Shown: positions 54,513-64,000 of the stretch, in pieces | Layout: the number at the start of each line of letters is the position of its first letter | How positions within the stretch are numbered: the stretch's first letter is position 1 | NCBI GenBank assembly: GCA_001661515.1 | Contig: LUVW01000035.1 | Coordinates: 1 to 64,000, forward strand | Direction: 5' to 3' | DNA length: 64,000 bases | Source: Capniomyces stellatus | Lineage: Eukaryota > Kickxellomycota > Harpellomycetes > Harpellales > Legeriomycetaceae | Notes under the pieces: generated by a model | Told to the model about the DNA's origin: nothing | The model's input: the letters and a program-made list of their open reading frames with translations, nothing else | The model's database searches: none | Position numbers and translations under genes: made by a program

Positions 54513-55930
54513 TGTATATATATATTCGCTAATCTTTATAGAGTTTAATTAAAAGCAGAAAAAAAGTTTCGAATCTTTGTTTACACGATCAACTTTGCTT
54601 TTACCCTTTATTCAAACTGCTAAAAGTGTAGAAAAAATTTTAGCTCGGAACTTTGGTTTTTCTTTAAAAAAAATTTGCTATTTTAAATAGTTCGATTTCA
54701 ATAATTATTTTTATTATTTGAAAGTTTTTTTTTTTTTTTTAAACCATTTTTTTTTTCTCTTTTGCGATTTCGTCTGATTTTATTTATCTCCAATTGGCTG
54801 AAACTACTTTTGATCTACTACCTTTATAGCATTCATTATTCGATTATTTCAGCTTAATAATTACTTTTGATCTACTTTTTCTCTACTTTTTCCTCCCCAT
54901 TTCAAGGCTTCATAATTGTAGGATTCGTGTAGACCTGGAACTACAGTTTCGTTAGCTAAAGCAATCGTGGACCATTATCCTTTACAGAAAATCACCGCTT
55001 AATACACTGATCTAAGCTCGCAAGCTCCAAGAATCCTGGATCGAATTCTTTTCTATTTGTAGGCCACAATTTTTTATTTTAACGCTGTTTTTGACTTATT
55101 GTTAGTATTGAATTCGTATCGTTGCCTAATTGCAACGCTTGTACATAATACATTTATCCATGTCTTTTAATCACGTTTGGGATTATTTGGGTTTTCGTTA
55201 TAAGTATCAGTTCACAGAGATTACACAGTAACAAAGCGAATTTGGCAGTAAACCAAGTAGTAAAGTTTATATTTATGTTTTGGCTAAATAAAATGTTTAG
55301 TACTATTTCCAAACTATTTTGAGGTAAAAAAAATGAGGACTCTAGCTTCAGTTTATACAACAGAGCTTGTGTTAGATGGTGTAGTTTAGTAAAATCGATG
55401 CAGTTTTACTACTCCCACTTTTATATGCAGCAGTATGAATATCATGCCAGGCAATCAAGTTTTTTTTGTCTTTTTTTCTCTTTCTTTCTACTTTATCTGT
55501 TGCTTACTCCTTTAAACTTCCAAAGATTTTAATATTTGAGAAAGATCTTATTCTAGATTCTAGTCATGCTCTGAGGCTAAATATACTTGCGGGTGGCTTA
55601 AATACTACAAAAACAATAAGGTCATGTTAATACCGCCTCCCAGCTTGATTGACTTTGTTAAAGTTTACTTGGTGATAGTTTTTTACATGTTGAAAAGGCC
55701 GAGTCATCACTTGCAACACAATCTGCAACACTTGAACTAATTAAATAATCAAATTGAATAAAACTAAAGTACATGGCTTTAGCTAGGAAAGTGCTTGAAA
55801 AGAGTACTTTGGCGTTTGTACAGAGCGCATATTAGTTTATCCCCCCCCCCCCCCCCNNNNNNNNNCCCCCCCCCCCCCCCAAAGAAAGAAAACACAGCAA
55901 AAAAGCGCGACTGAAGAATATTTTGATAAA
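54513..55930. other. Divergent intergenic region, NOP15 to MFS gene F
   Basis: About 1.4 kb, T-rich near the NOP15 start. It ends with the poly(C) gap 50 bp before the start of MFS gene F. No gene is supported. Confidence 0.5.
55841..55880. other. Assembly gap inside a poly(C) tract, in the MFS F leader
   Basis: A run of 16 C, 9 undetermined bases and 15 C, ending 50 bp before the ATG at 55931. The position puts it in the promoter or leader, so its length might affect expression. Confidence 0.97.
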
Positions 55931-57193
55931 ATGAAAGACGAATATAACCACCTTATAGCTGTTGGCGATAACACGACAGAAAAGAGCATAGCTACTGAAG
56001 AGAGCAGCGGGTCTGTGGATGGGAAACATGCGTTTGTGATTTTGTTTTTTTGCTTTTTGATCAACTTTTCGGTTGTGGGAATGGTAGACTCCTTTGGTAT
56101 TTACCAAATCCATTATTTAGAAAAATTTAGCAAAAACACCGCGTTTAGCATAGGTTGGATCGGTAACCTTTCTACAGGACTGATGATTCTGCTCCCAATA
56201 TTTTCAGGTCCGTTTGTCTACTACTTTGGACACAGAACAACAACGTGGTTAGGAGGCTTTGTAGCAGTGATTGGGTTGGTTTTGGCTTCTTTTAGCAACA
56301 GCGTTTGGCTTTCCGCCTTGTCTCATGGAGTTTTATTTGGCTCTGGTGCGGCATTTCCGTACATATGCACACTCTCCATGGTTTCAATGTGGCTTGATAA
56401 ACACAAAAGCTTTGGAATGGGACTAATAAACTCGGGCGCCGGAGTTGGTGGCGTGTTTTACTCTGTTGTGTCTACAAAGGTCATTGCAGATATGGGGGTT
56501 GGTTGGGCTTTACGTGTATCTGCCATTGTGATACTTATTTCAGTGTCAGTTTCTGGATTTTTCATCAAGTCGCGCGTGCCTAGAGCCAAGAGCTCAGCCA
56601 TCATAGACAAAGAGGCTTTATCCGACAAGTTCATTATGCTATTGGCGGTTTCCGAGTTTGTATCCGAAGTAGCCTACACAGGACCTCTGTACTACCTACC
56701 AGTTGCGTTGGTGGATAGGGGAGCTACCGCGGCACAGGCCTCCTTTGTGGTTGTTCTAACAAACACAGGGCATATATTTGGCAGCTTGTTCTTTGGCTAT
56801 CTGGCAGATAGGTTTGGTGAAATGGATACGCTGACGTTAGCCAACTTCTCTATCGCGGCCATTGTTCCTGCTATATGGCTTAACTTTACAAGCATCAATG
56901 CACTGCTGGTTCTTGCGTTCCTTTATGGATTTGTTTTTGCTGCGCAACTAAGTATCCTTCCATCAATAATAGGAAAGCAGTATGGAAATGATCGGTTTAC
57001 AGGAATTATAAGCATGGTTTTTATATTTACTTCGATTGGTTCGGTAGTTGGAGGACCAGTATCAGGGTATTTCTACGACATCTCAAAAAGTAGAGGAGAC
57101 TATAAGCCGTTAGTGTACATGAATTCGTTTTGTTTACTACTTTCCGGTGTTATTTTGGTAGCTGCCAAGATTTGGTTTAGAAGGGGGCTTTAG
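55931..57193 (+). CDS. MFS transporter, monocarboxylate-porter-like (paralogue F)
   Basis: An intronless frame of 420 residues. A polar tail (1-33) leads into VDGKHAFVILFF, then FGIYQIHYLEKF; about 12 membrane segments follow. The helix-5 motif is SMWLDKHKSFGMGLINSGAG, with Leu where the others have an aromatic residue. It ends KIWFRRGL, shorter than the LGY-type endings of A, B, C and G. It groups with A, D and G by the loop GRAT/RGAT segment (VDRGATAAQASFVVVLTNTG). The family is clear, the substrate unknown. It lies 33 kb from the nearest copy of the first cluster (C, D, E), so this branch spread beyond simple tandem duplication. Confidence 0.89.
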   Translation: MKDEYNHLIAVGDNTTEKSIATEESSGSVDGKHAFVILFFCFLINFSVVGMVDSFGIYQIHYLEKFSKNTAFSIGWIGNLSTGLMILLPIFSGPFVYYFGHRTTTWLGGFVAVIGLVLASFSNSVWLSALSHGVLFGSGAAFPYICTLSMVSMWLDKHKSFGMGLINSGAGVGGVFYSVVSTKVIADMGVGWALRVSAIVILISVSVSGFFIKSRVPRAKSSAIIDKEALSDKFIMLLAVSEFVSEVAYTGPLYYLPVALVDRGATAAQASFVVVLTNTGHIFGSLFFGYLADRFGEMDTLTLANFSIAAIVPAIWLNFTSINALLVLAFLYGFVFAAQLSILPSIIGKQYGNDRFTGIISMVFIFTSIGSVVGGPVSGYFYDISKSRGDYKPLVYMNSFCLLLSGVILVAAKIWFRRGL

Positions 57194-58581
57194 CTGTTTA
57201 CTTGGATATACTCCTAATTTTGCTCTCAATTTTGCTCATAATTTTGCCTCTACCTTGTTGAAATGTTTTATTTTTTAAAGGTTCAGACCTTGTTGTTACA
57301 ATACAGATTTTATTTTGAAGTTTGATAAAGTCATGCTGTACACATAGCTAATAATAACTGCAACATGATAAGGCTAGCCGGGTGCAAATTTTTCAAGTCA
57401 AGCTTTGCAAAGAGACGAATACTCGATACATTAGTTATTGGTTATTTTATTGAATTTCTGATATGTATTTGTAACCTTACTTCCAGTTGGCCATATTTTA
57501 CAATGGTTAATAGTATCCTTTGCTAAATAAACCAGTCTCGTCTCTGGGAGTTTACTCAGCAAAATAACAAACTCTGTTTTATTAGAATTGCTCAATAACA
57601 GCCTTATCATGATTAAACTCTTGTTTCTTTGGTTGCGAAAATATACGTTAGTATTAGACACCAACCAAGAGAAGCTCATTATCAAATACGTTGTTAGGAT
57701 AGACAGAGCGCTTAGCTACAAATTTATCGATTATTATATATCAGAAATGTCAAACGTTATTTTCATATACATCACATTCTTATTTGTAAAAGCATTTAGC
57801 TGACATCTATATTGGTGGTATTCTTCATTTTCTTGGATGCAACAAGTTAGCAAATTCGTCCCAAATGACAAAAACTTGAATAATAATTGATATGCTAACA
57901 AACTACAAACAACGAGTTGGAAGCGCCGAGGTCCCCCGACATTAAAACAAACTAAATTTAGACTATGCAGAGGCTCTTTTGGGATCGACCAAGTAACCAA
58001 ATTATGTTTTCAGCTTTCTTGGTTACAAATCAGAAATAGGGACGTTTTGTTAGCATTAAATCGAAAAAATTTCAACCTGATTTAAAGACTTTTCGGAGCT
58101 TTTGATTGCTGAAAAAGAAATAGAAAACGGTCCGGTAATTGTCAATAAAAAAAGAAAATGTCCGGTGAAATTAATTAGCTAATAAGTATATTTTACAAGA
58201 ACCAACCCAAATCAAATTCAAACCAAAAAGCTAAAAGCTTAAACAGGGTTGCCAAACCAAGTGTTTTATTACAGAATATGTTACGTTATATATGGTATTC
58301 ATTTATAATAAATGCGAGACCCTAAAAATAGAATACTCGAGCACTGCAGAATACAAAGTACAATATTAAGGGTACGAGTATAGGGGATGCGAGTATAATT
58401 AAGGATAGCAATACAATGGATGGAGTAAACTAGTAACAAAACATGTATAAATAGAGCCAATGTCGTGCTGAAAACACAGATTCTTCATTCCAACTGTCAC
58501 CACCACAGCTCATCAAAGCACCAAGGCCATCCAAACAAGTATTTAAAACTAAACCTCAAAAAACAAGCAACATTATTCATA
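57194..58581. other. Intergenic region, MFS gene F to pseudoprotease
   Basis: About 1.4 kb. The 3' half has A-rich stretches and, near 58320-58420, short direct repeats around GAGTATA. It ends with the pseudoprotease promoter. No gene is supported. Confidence 0.5.
58446..58453 (+). promoter_or_regulatory. TATA box of the pseudoprotease gene
   Basis: TATAAATA, 129 bp before the ATG at 58582, the same box and nearly the same spacing as the S1 protease gene at the other end of the window. Confidence 0.55.
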
Positions 58582-60264
58582 ATGATCAAATCAGTAGCAA
58601 AAAGTCTGTCATTGATGCTCATCGCAGCGCACTCCATCTATGGACAAGCCAGCCAGCCAAGCTTGGATGACTATGATGTCTACACCGGAAACGATATCAA
58701 CAAAGGGCTTCTAAACAACAATGTTGGAACAAACGGCACTTTCAACGATGCAGCTGGTACAACTTATGAAGCACTTGGAATGGGGTACTTTGAAGTAGAG
58801 GGGTACCAAAACTACCGGTGTATTGGTTCGCTCATCTCATCCAGCTATTTTCTTCTGCCTGCCCATTGTCTATACGACACCAATACAGCAGGATCCAACT
58901 TGGGTAAAATAAGTGTTGCGTTTAGCAGACAGACAGGTCCAGGAGCTATACCAGAAACGTTCATCTACAAAGCCGATTCAGTTGAAGTCCATCCAAAGTA
59001 CAAGCATGTGAAGCCATACGCTGTAAGTAGTAAATAGTGCATAGTAAATATTTATATTGATTTGATGTATAAATTGACTAAAAATATCCGATTGTTGTAT
59101 TTATTTTAGGATGACATGGCTGTGATCAGGCTAAATGGGTGTGTTATGATTGATATAAGAGGCGCACCGCGGGTGATTATAGATGATAGTTATAGTACTA
59201 TTGATACAATGCTGTTAATTAGCACTAAAAGATCATGGGTCAACGAACTGCCTAACGGAAACAGCTCATACAGTCAGCTTAAAAGCTCCAGAGTCATAAA
59301 AAGAAGAGATGACCTATGCCAAAAGTTTTTCCCTGAAGCATTTGCAAGCGGAAAAGTAGTTTGTTTGGTCAACCCCGAACCTGCCAGCTCATGTCATGGT
59401 GGAAATGGTGAGCATCTGAGTTACTCGGGTCAAATGTTTTTAGGTATTGAGAGCTTGGTAATCAAAACCAATAACTCGACCTGCGATTCTACCAATTCTG
59501 TCTCCGTTTACATGTTGGCTAAAGGTTACTACCAGGAGTTCCTCTCCAAGTTTATTGCATGTACAGGACCTGAATGCCTAGGTTATTATCAGACCTCAGG
59601 CTGTGCTCTCCCACCGGCCGCTGTCAAGCCACCACTCTATACAGCCACAGCCACAGCAAAGACCACCACTATCATTCCAAAAACCAGTACTTCAATCAAA
59701 ACCTCAACCAAGACCTCAGTCAAACCAACAGTCGCACCAACAACCGCACCATCAGTCACTAATGATTCAAACTACGCTACAGCATGCCCATTGACATCAA
59801 CTGCCTCCAACATCTCGTTGAGTTCCAGCTACGGCAAGAAAAAGTATTACATGAAGAAATCTATTCAAGTTCCATGTGACGACCAAGAGTTTGTGTTTAC
59901 CGCACAAGTAACCTGCGATTCAGACCTGTTTGTTGCAATGATTGGAGACGAAGGGTATGGAGCTTCCAACAATGTTGTTGAGGCTCAGTTTGGGTTGGCT
60001 TCAGGCAAGAGCACAATCAGAAACAGCAAGGTATCGTTTGTCAAACGATCCAACGGACTTGTCAAGCGCGCTACCAAGAACACAATCAAGATTGTTTCAA
60101 CACCATCCAAAGTCAAGATTTACATTGACAACAGGCTCAAGGCTTCATACACACCAGAGTCATTTAATGTCAAGAGATTGGCGTTTAGAACAGCAGCCAA
60201 ATCAGCTAGAATCATTAAACCTACATTCAAGTGTGCCAGAGTTTCAAGCTGCTCTGGTTACTAA
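58582..60264 (+). CDS. Secreted trypsin-fold pseudoprotease with extra C-terminal domain
   Basis: 531 residues from exons 58582-59022 and 59110-60264 (87-nt intron, GTAAGT donor, phase 0). The start is the Met before a good signal peptide, MIKSVAKSLSLMLIAAHSIYG; an upstream in-frame codon would add 39 polar residues. The S1 domain keeps the first Cys pair and His95 (FLLPAHC), and the intron join restores Asp149 (PYADDMAVIRL). The Ser region reads SSCHGGNGEHLSYSG where GDSGGP is expected, so Ser195 is Asn246 and Asp194 is Gly: no serine-protease activity is expected. A Thr/Pro/Lys-rich linker (about 321-364) likely carries O-glycans. The last domain (about 365-531) is beta-rich and Cys-containing, of a type I do not recognise; a laminin-G or other lectin-like sandwich is possible. 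It may act as a binding protein or decoy. Confidence 0.88.
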
Positions 60265-61607
60265 TAGATTTATACTGTTTAATATCAACCTTTGCATCAT
60301 TTAATTCTGTATTAATTTCAAATAAATTATTCCAACAAACATTATTACAACAAATATTATTACAACAATCATCATTGCACCTCTGTATTTTTTTTATCAG
60401 TGTAAAGAGTTGGGTAAAGGACATTATTGTTTCTGTTTGGAAACGCGATATCTACTTCAAGAATGCTTGGTCAACCCAATATCCCTGAACCAATGTCTAT
60501 CGGATACGGACGAACTAATCGATCTAAGGGGTGTTGGATAGTAGAGTCATTTAACATATCAAAATAGCACAGTTTTTTATAGTATTTTTATGGTATTGTT
60601 TGATATTGTATGTTTTGTTGATTTTTTTGCCAATAAACCACATAAATAAATAAAAATAGAATGGAAGCTATTCTATTTCAATATATAAAAAATGGAGCTA
60701 CTCTAGCTAGGTATAGATCTGACAATCGTTCAAAATGTTGTACATATGCTGATGTGTGTGCCAACAAGCCCTGATGAGACACTTGGCTGTAAACTCGAGT
60801 AGTGTATGGTAGCATAACAATGCCAGTAGCTCCAATGTTCTTGCTACCCCGAAATGGCGTTGAATATTTTTAGATCCAAATTTTTTTTGAAGCACTTTGT
60901 AGTGACAGAATAACATTAACATAGTCGAAAGGTTTCGATTTCAGAAAGGAAAAAAAAAAACACGTAATAAGCGTGTTTACAGATTTGGGGGTTATCTACC
61001 AATAAAAGCAAAGAATTAGCTGTTTTGTTGACTATTATTTGATAATTGCTTTTGTTAATTTGATCAAAAAAGTAAAATTAAACATTGCAATTAAAACAAC
61101 TTGATCATTTTAAAACTCTCATAAGGATTTGGATCAACCCACAGTTAAAAAGAGTGTCGAGATTACCAACTATTTAAAGTAAGTGTTATTAAAAGGAAGA
61201 GAAAGAAAAAAATGCCTAGCAAAATGCTATTTGAAATCAGTGGAGTTGTGGGTATTTGTTTGCTTCAACTTACTTTTCTTGTTTTGCATTATTTTCCAAG
61301 TAACAAGACAAAAAAGCTAGCTATCCTGATGTTTTGATTTGGCTTTGCGTTACATATAATCCTTTGGCCCTCTTGATCGGAAACAAGCAATCCAAAACTC
61401 GCAAAAAATGGAAGGAAAAAAAAATTGGAATGGAAGAATGAAAAAAAAGTATAAAAGGCTGTTTTACTAAACAGCACAGTTTGGGAGATTATTTCAGTTT
61501 TTAAAATGTACTTTTAGAGGTTGAATATAATATATAGTTATATTGGATGCAAATTGTTAGAATAAGCAGACTAAGGCGTTTTATGAATACACCAGCTGTT
61601 ACAGAGA
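60265..61607. other. Intergenic region, pseudoprotease to MFS gene G
   Basis: About 1.3 kb. It has a duplicated ATTATTACAACAA element near 60340-60368. A 71-codon minus-strand frame at 60707-60922 shows no family motif and is not called. Confidence 0.5.
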
Positions 61608-61624
61608 ATGAAAACAAACAATGA
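61583..61624 (+). promoter_or_regulatory. Upstream frame overlapping the MFS G start
   Basis: ATG at 61583 opens a 13-codon frame (MNTPAVTENENKQ) in another phase that ends at TGA 61622-61624, past the main ATG at 61608. If it is inside the transcript, it would reduce initiation at the main start. Confidence 0.3.
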
Positions 61625-62891
61625 TGAAAGTGAAGCTTTTACGTTGAGTTCCACCGAGGAAGGAGTTTCTCAAAACGAATTGATTCCAACGGACGGGAAA
61701 TATGCGCTTGTCATACTTTTTTTCAGTTTTATAATAAACGTGGCAGTGGCGGGAATGGTGGACTCGTTTGGGGTTTACCAGACATATTATCTAAAGAGGT
61801 ACAACGACAGTTCGGCATCAAGTATTGGCTGGATAGGCACTTTGGGGATGGGAATGATGCTTCTGTTTCCAATATTTTCGGGCCCACTTATATACTACTA
61901 CGGCTACAGGATCACTTCTTGGCTGGGAGGGGCGGTTGCGGCGCTGGGTCTGGTGCTGGCATCTTTTAGCAGCGAGGTGTGGCAAACAGCATTGACGCAT
62001 GGTCTTTTGTTTGGTATAGGCTCGGCGTTTCCTTTTTTGTGTTCGTTTGCCATGATATCGATTTGGTTTAAAAAGTACCAGGCTTTTGGAATGGGGCTGA
62101 TAAACGCTGGTGCAGGGATAGGTGGTGTGATATACTCGTTAGTTACTGAGAGGCTGATAGACTCTGTTGGTTTTTCGTGGACGCTGCGGATTACTGCGCT
62201 GTTTGTTTTTATCTGCATACTCACAGCCGGGTTTTTCATGAAGCGCAGAGTGCCAAAGTCAAAGGAAACAGCGCTGTTTGAGATGTCGGCGTTTAAAGAT
62301 CCGTTTATTCTTCTGATAGGGTTTTCTGCGTTCTTTTCAGACTTGGCGTTCACTGGTCCCTTGTACTACCTGCCAACAGCGCTGATTGATAGAGGAGCAA
62401 CAACAGCTGACTCGGCCTACATTGTTACATTGACCAACTTTGGAAACATTACTGGAAGTGTGGTTTTTGGATACTTGGCGGACCACTATGGGGAAATGAA
62501 TGTTGTAATTTTTGCAAACACCTGTATTGCCATTATTGTCCCCTCGGTGTGGCTAACAACAACAAATCAGGCAGCATTGCTAGGACTCGCGTTCACTTAT
62601 GGGTTTCTCTTTGCAGCACCGCTTTGTTTATACGCATCGATTATTGGGAAACATTACAGAGGAGCCAGGTCCACTGGATTGATCAGCGTGCTGTTTATTT
62701 TCATTGCATTTGGGTCAATTTTGGGGGGTCCAATAACAGGCGTGTTTTACGACATGTCAAAAAGAATGGATACCTATATGCCACTAGTGCTTATGAACTC
62801 GGCAAGCTTGACTACAGCAGTAGTGATTTTAGTGTTTGCACAGATCTACTTTCGAAAACACTCTGCCATCAAACTTGGTTACTACTTGTAA
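61608..62891 (+). CDS. MFS transporter, monocarboxylate-porter-like (paralogue G)
   Basis: An intronless frame of 427 residues. An acidic N-terminal tail (1-30) precedes TDGKYALVILFFSF, then FGVYQTYYLKRY. The helix-5 motif is SIWFKKYQAFGMGLINAGAG, close to paralogue A (IWFRKYQGLGMG), and the stretch DSSASSIGWIGTL after helix 1 is identical to A. It ends AIKLGYYL. A and G are thus the closest pair in the A/D/F/G group although they lie 50 kb apart. The gene shows about 12 membrane segments. The family is clear, the substrate unknown. Confidence 0.9.
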   Translation: MKTNNDESEAFTLSSTEEGVSQNELIPTDGKYALVILFFSFIINVAVAGMVDSFGVYQTYYLKRYNDSSASSIGWIGTLGMGMMLLFPIFSGPLIYYYGYRITSWLGGAVAALGLVLASFSSEVWQTALTHGLLFGIGSAFPFLCSFAMISIWFKKYQAFGMGLINAGAGIGGVIYSLVTERLIDSVGFSWTLRITALFVFICILTAGFFMKRRVPKSKETALFEMSAFKDPFILLIGFSAFFSDLAFTGPLYYLPTALIDRGATTADSAYIVTLTNFGNITGSVVFGYLADHYGEMNVVIFANTCIAIIVPSVWLTTTNQAALLGLAFTYGFLFAAPLCLYASIIGKHYRGARSTGLISVLFIFIAFGSILGGPITGVFYDMSKRMDTYMPLVLMNSASLTTAVVILVFAQIYFRKHSAIKLGYYL

Positions 62892-64000
62892 ACTACATCC
62901 TGCACTTGCGCACATTTTGTGTTATAACATGGTACCGCCATTGCCTTTTTCATTTCTAATTATTTAAATATTTTTGTCATAAAGGCTTGACTTTATTTCA
63001 CTCTTTTTTTCTATTTACCAAATGAAAAATGTGTATAGAAAAAATGTGTAGAGTTTCAGCAGTAAAGTGAATGTGGCAACTTTCGACATTTCCCCTATTT
63101 TTTAGCTGCCCTGATTTAGAATTGTCATATTGATGTTTTAAAATTTAACAAATGCGAGTATCTGACTTTTGACTTTGAGCCTACTCGAGGCTCAATTTTG
63201 TAACGGGGGTTAATCAAAATGCAGAGCGAATGGCCAATTCAGCTAAAAGCAGTGACAAGCACTAAACGAGTAAGACGATTGTTGTTGAAAAAAGGTCGTA
63301 TATTGACCAAAAAGTAAAAGGACCTGGAGTGGGCTTATACTTAATTAGTGGAGAAAAAAGGCTGGTGTAACAGCCATGTTATATTAACAACGATGTAAAA
63401 AAAAATTGGCTGATTTGTTTTGTACTAGGAAATTTGGTCAAGGGATTTGTAATAAGAAAAGTATGAAACATTTTGTTTGCCCAATTTTCAAATAAAAGTT
63501 TGTGTTTTGATGATTCGATTAAAAAAAACACTGTTAGTACGGCTAGCTTTTTTTTCTTTTAAAGAAAAAAATTCAATTTGAAACATTGAGGTTTAGCAAA
63601 AGCAAAAGCAAAAGCAAAAGCAAAAGCAAAAGCAAAAGCAAAAGTAAAAAAGGTTGAGAAAGTCGTGTCATTTAATTGGCTGTATTAATTGGATGGACAA
63701 TTTACTGTTTTATAAAAAAAAATAAAAAAATAAAAAAGTTGATGACTGTTTATTTCCTACGCTTTCATTAAAGCCGTTAACTTTAGTGAAGCTGGAATTA
63801 CCAGGTAAATCAAATTTTTACCTTTGCTTCTGATTGCATTATCTATAAATTTCCAACCAAACATTTTTTTTTCTTCTGTTCAGACACTTTACCTATTCAC
63901 ATTGAATAATTTATTATGAGATTTAAAGTTTGGAAAAGTAAGAAGAAAAAAAATGAATTCTGTTACAAAATAATAAGCTTTGGTTGGCAGTAATTTTTTT
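62892..64000. other. Intergenic region after MFS gene G to window end
   Basis: About 1.1 kb. It holds the hexamer repeat at 63596-63643 and long poly(A) runs. No gene is supported. Confidence 0.5.
63596..63643. repeat. (GCAAAA)8 hexamer repeat
   Basis: Eight exact GCAAAA units followed by a diverged GTAAAA. It is in non-coding DNA. Confidence 0.92.

Noticed and set aside
60707..60922. 71-codon minus-strand frame
   Set aside because: Has a real ATG and a mixed composition but no recognisable family or splice partner; not enough to call a gene.

Overview
The window looks like nuclear DNA of an AT-rich fungus. VAC8 and monocarboxylate-porter-like (MCH) transporters are typical fungal genes. 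Most genes are intronless, and six of them carry short spliceosomal introns (84-172 nt, usually GTAAG donors). Trypsin-family secreted proteins, a DM9 protein and F-box/ankyrin arrays together suggest an early-diverging, arthropod-associated lineage; a Kickxellomycotina/Harpellales-type gut fungus is my best guess, but this is inference from gene content only.

Layout. 1-5 kb: a secreted S1 serine protease cut by the window edge (-), then a large F-box/ankyrin protein (-). 5-10 kb: an ABCG-like remnant and a three-exon DGAT1-type acyltransferase (+). 10-25 kb: five MCH-type MFS transporters (-, +, +, -, -) separated by long AT-rich spacers. 27-40 kb: a three-exon lipase, a full-length ABCB/MDR exporter and VAC8, all (+). 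44-55 kb: a secreted NamZ/DUF1343 muramidase-family protein (+), a mitochondrial two-cysteine peroxiredoxin (-), Cu/Zn superoxide dismutase (-), a four-exon DM9 protein (+), a class I methyltransferase (+) and the ribosome-biogenesis protein NOP15 (-). 55-63 kb: two more MCH-type transporters flank a trypsin-fold pseudoprotease with an extra C-terminal domain (+).

How the genes may fit together: lipase and DGAT1 are opposite arms of acylglycerol metabolism, though they are 18 kb apart. The seven MFS paralogues point to expanded uptake or export of organic acids or related small molecules. The secreted proteins (protease, pseudoprotease, NamZ) plus DM9, SOD1 and peroxiredoxin look like an interface with bacteria, host material and oxidants. 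The three secreted-protein genes share a TATAAA-type box about 130-140 bp before the start codon.

The most notable observations are the bacterial-type NamZ protein, the DM9 gene, the pseudoprotease with Asp194 and Ser195 both replaced, the seven-member transporter family, and a strong purine-to-pyrimidine strand switch inside the DGAT1 and ABC genes. Three assembly gaps all lie inside poly(G)/poly(C) runs. No tRNA, rRNA, CRISPR array or intact transposon was recognised.
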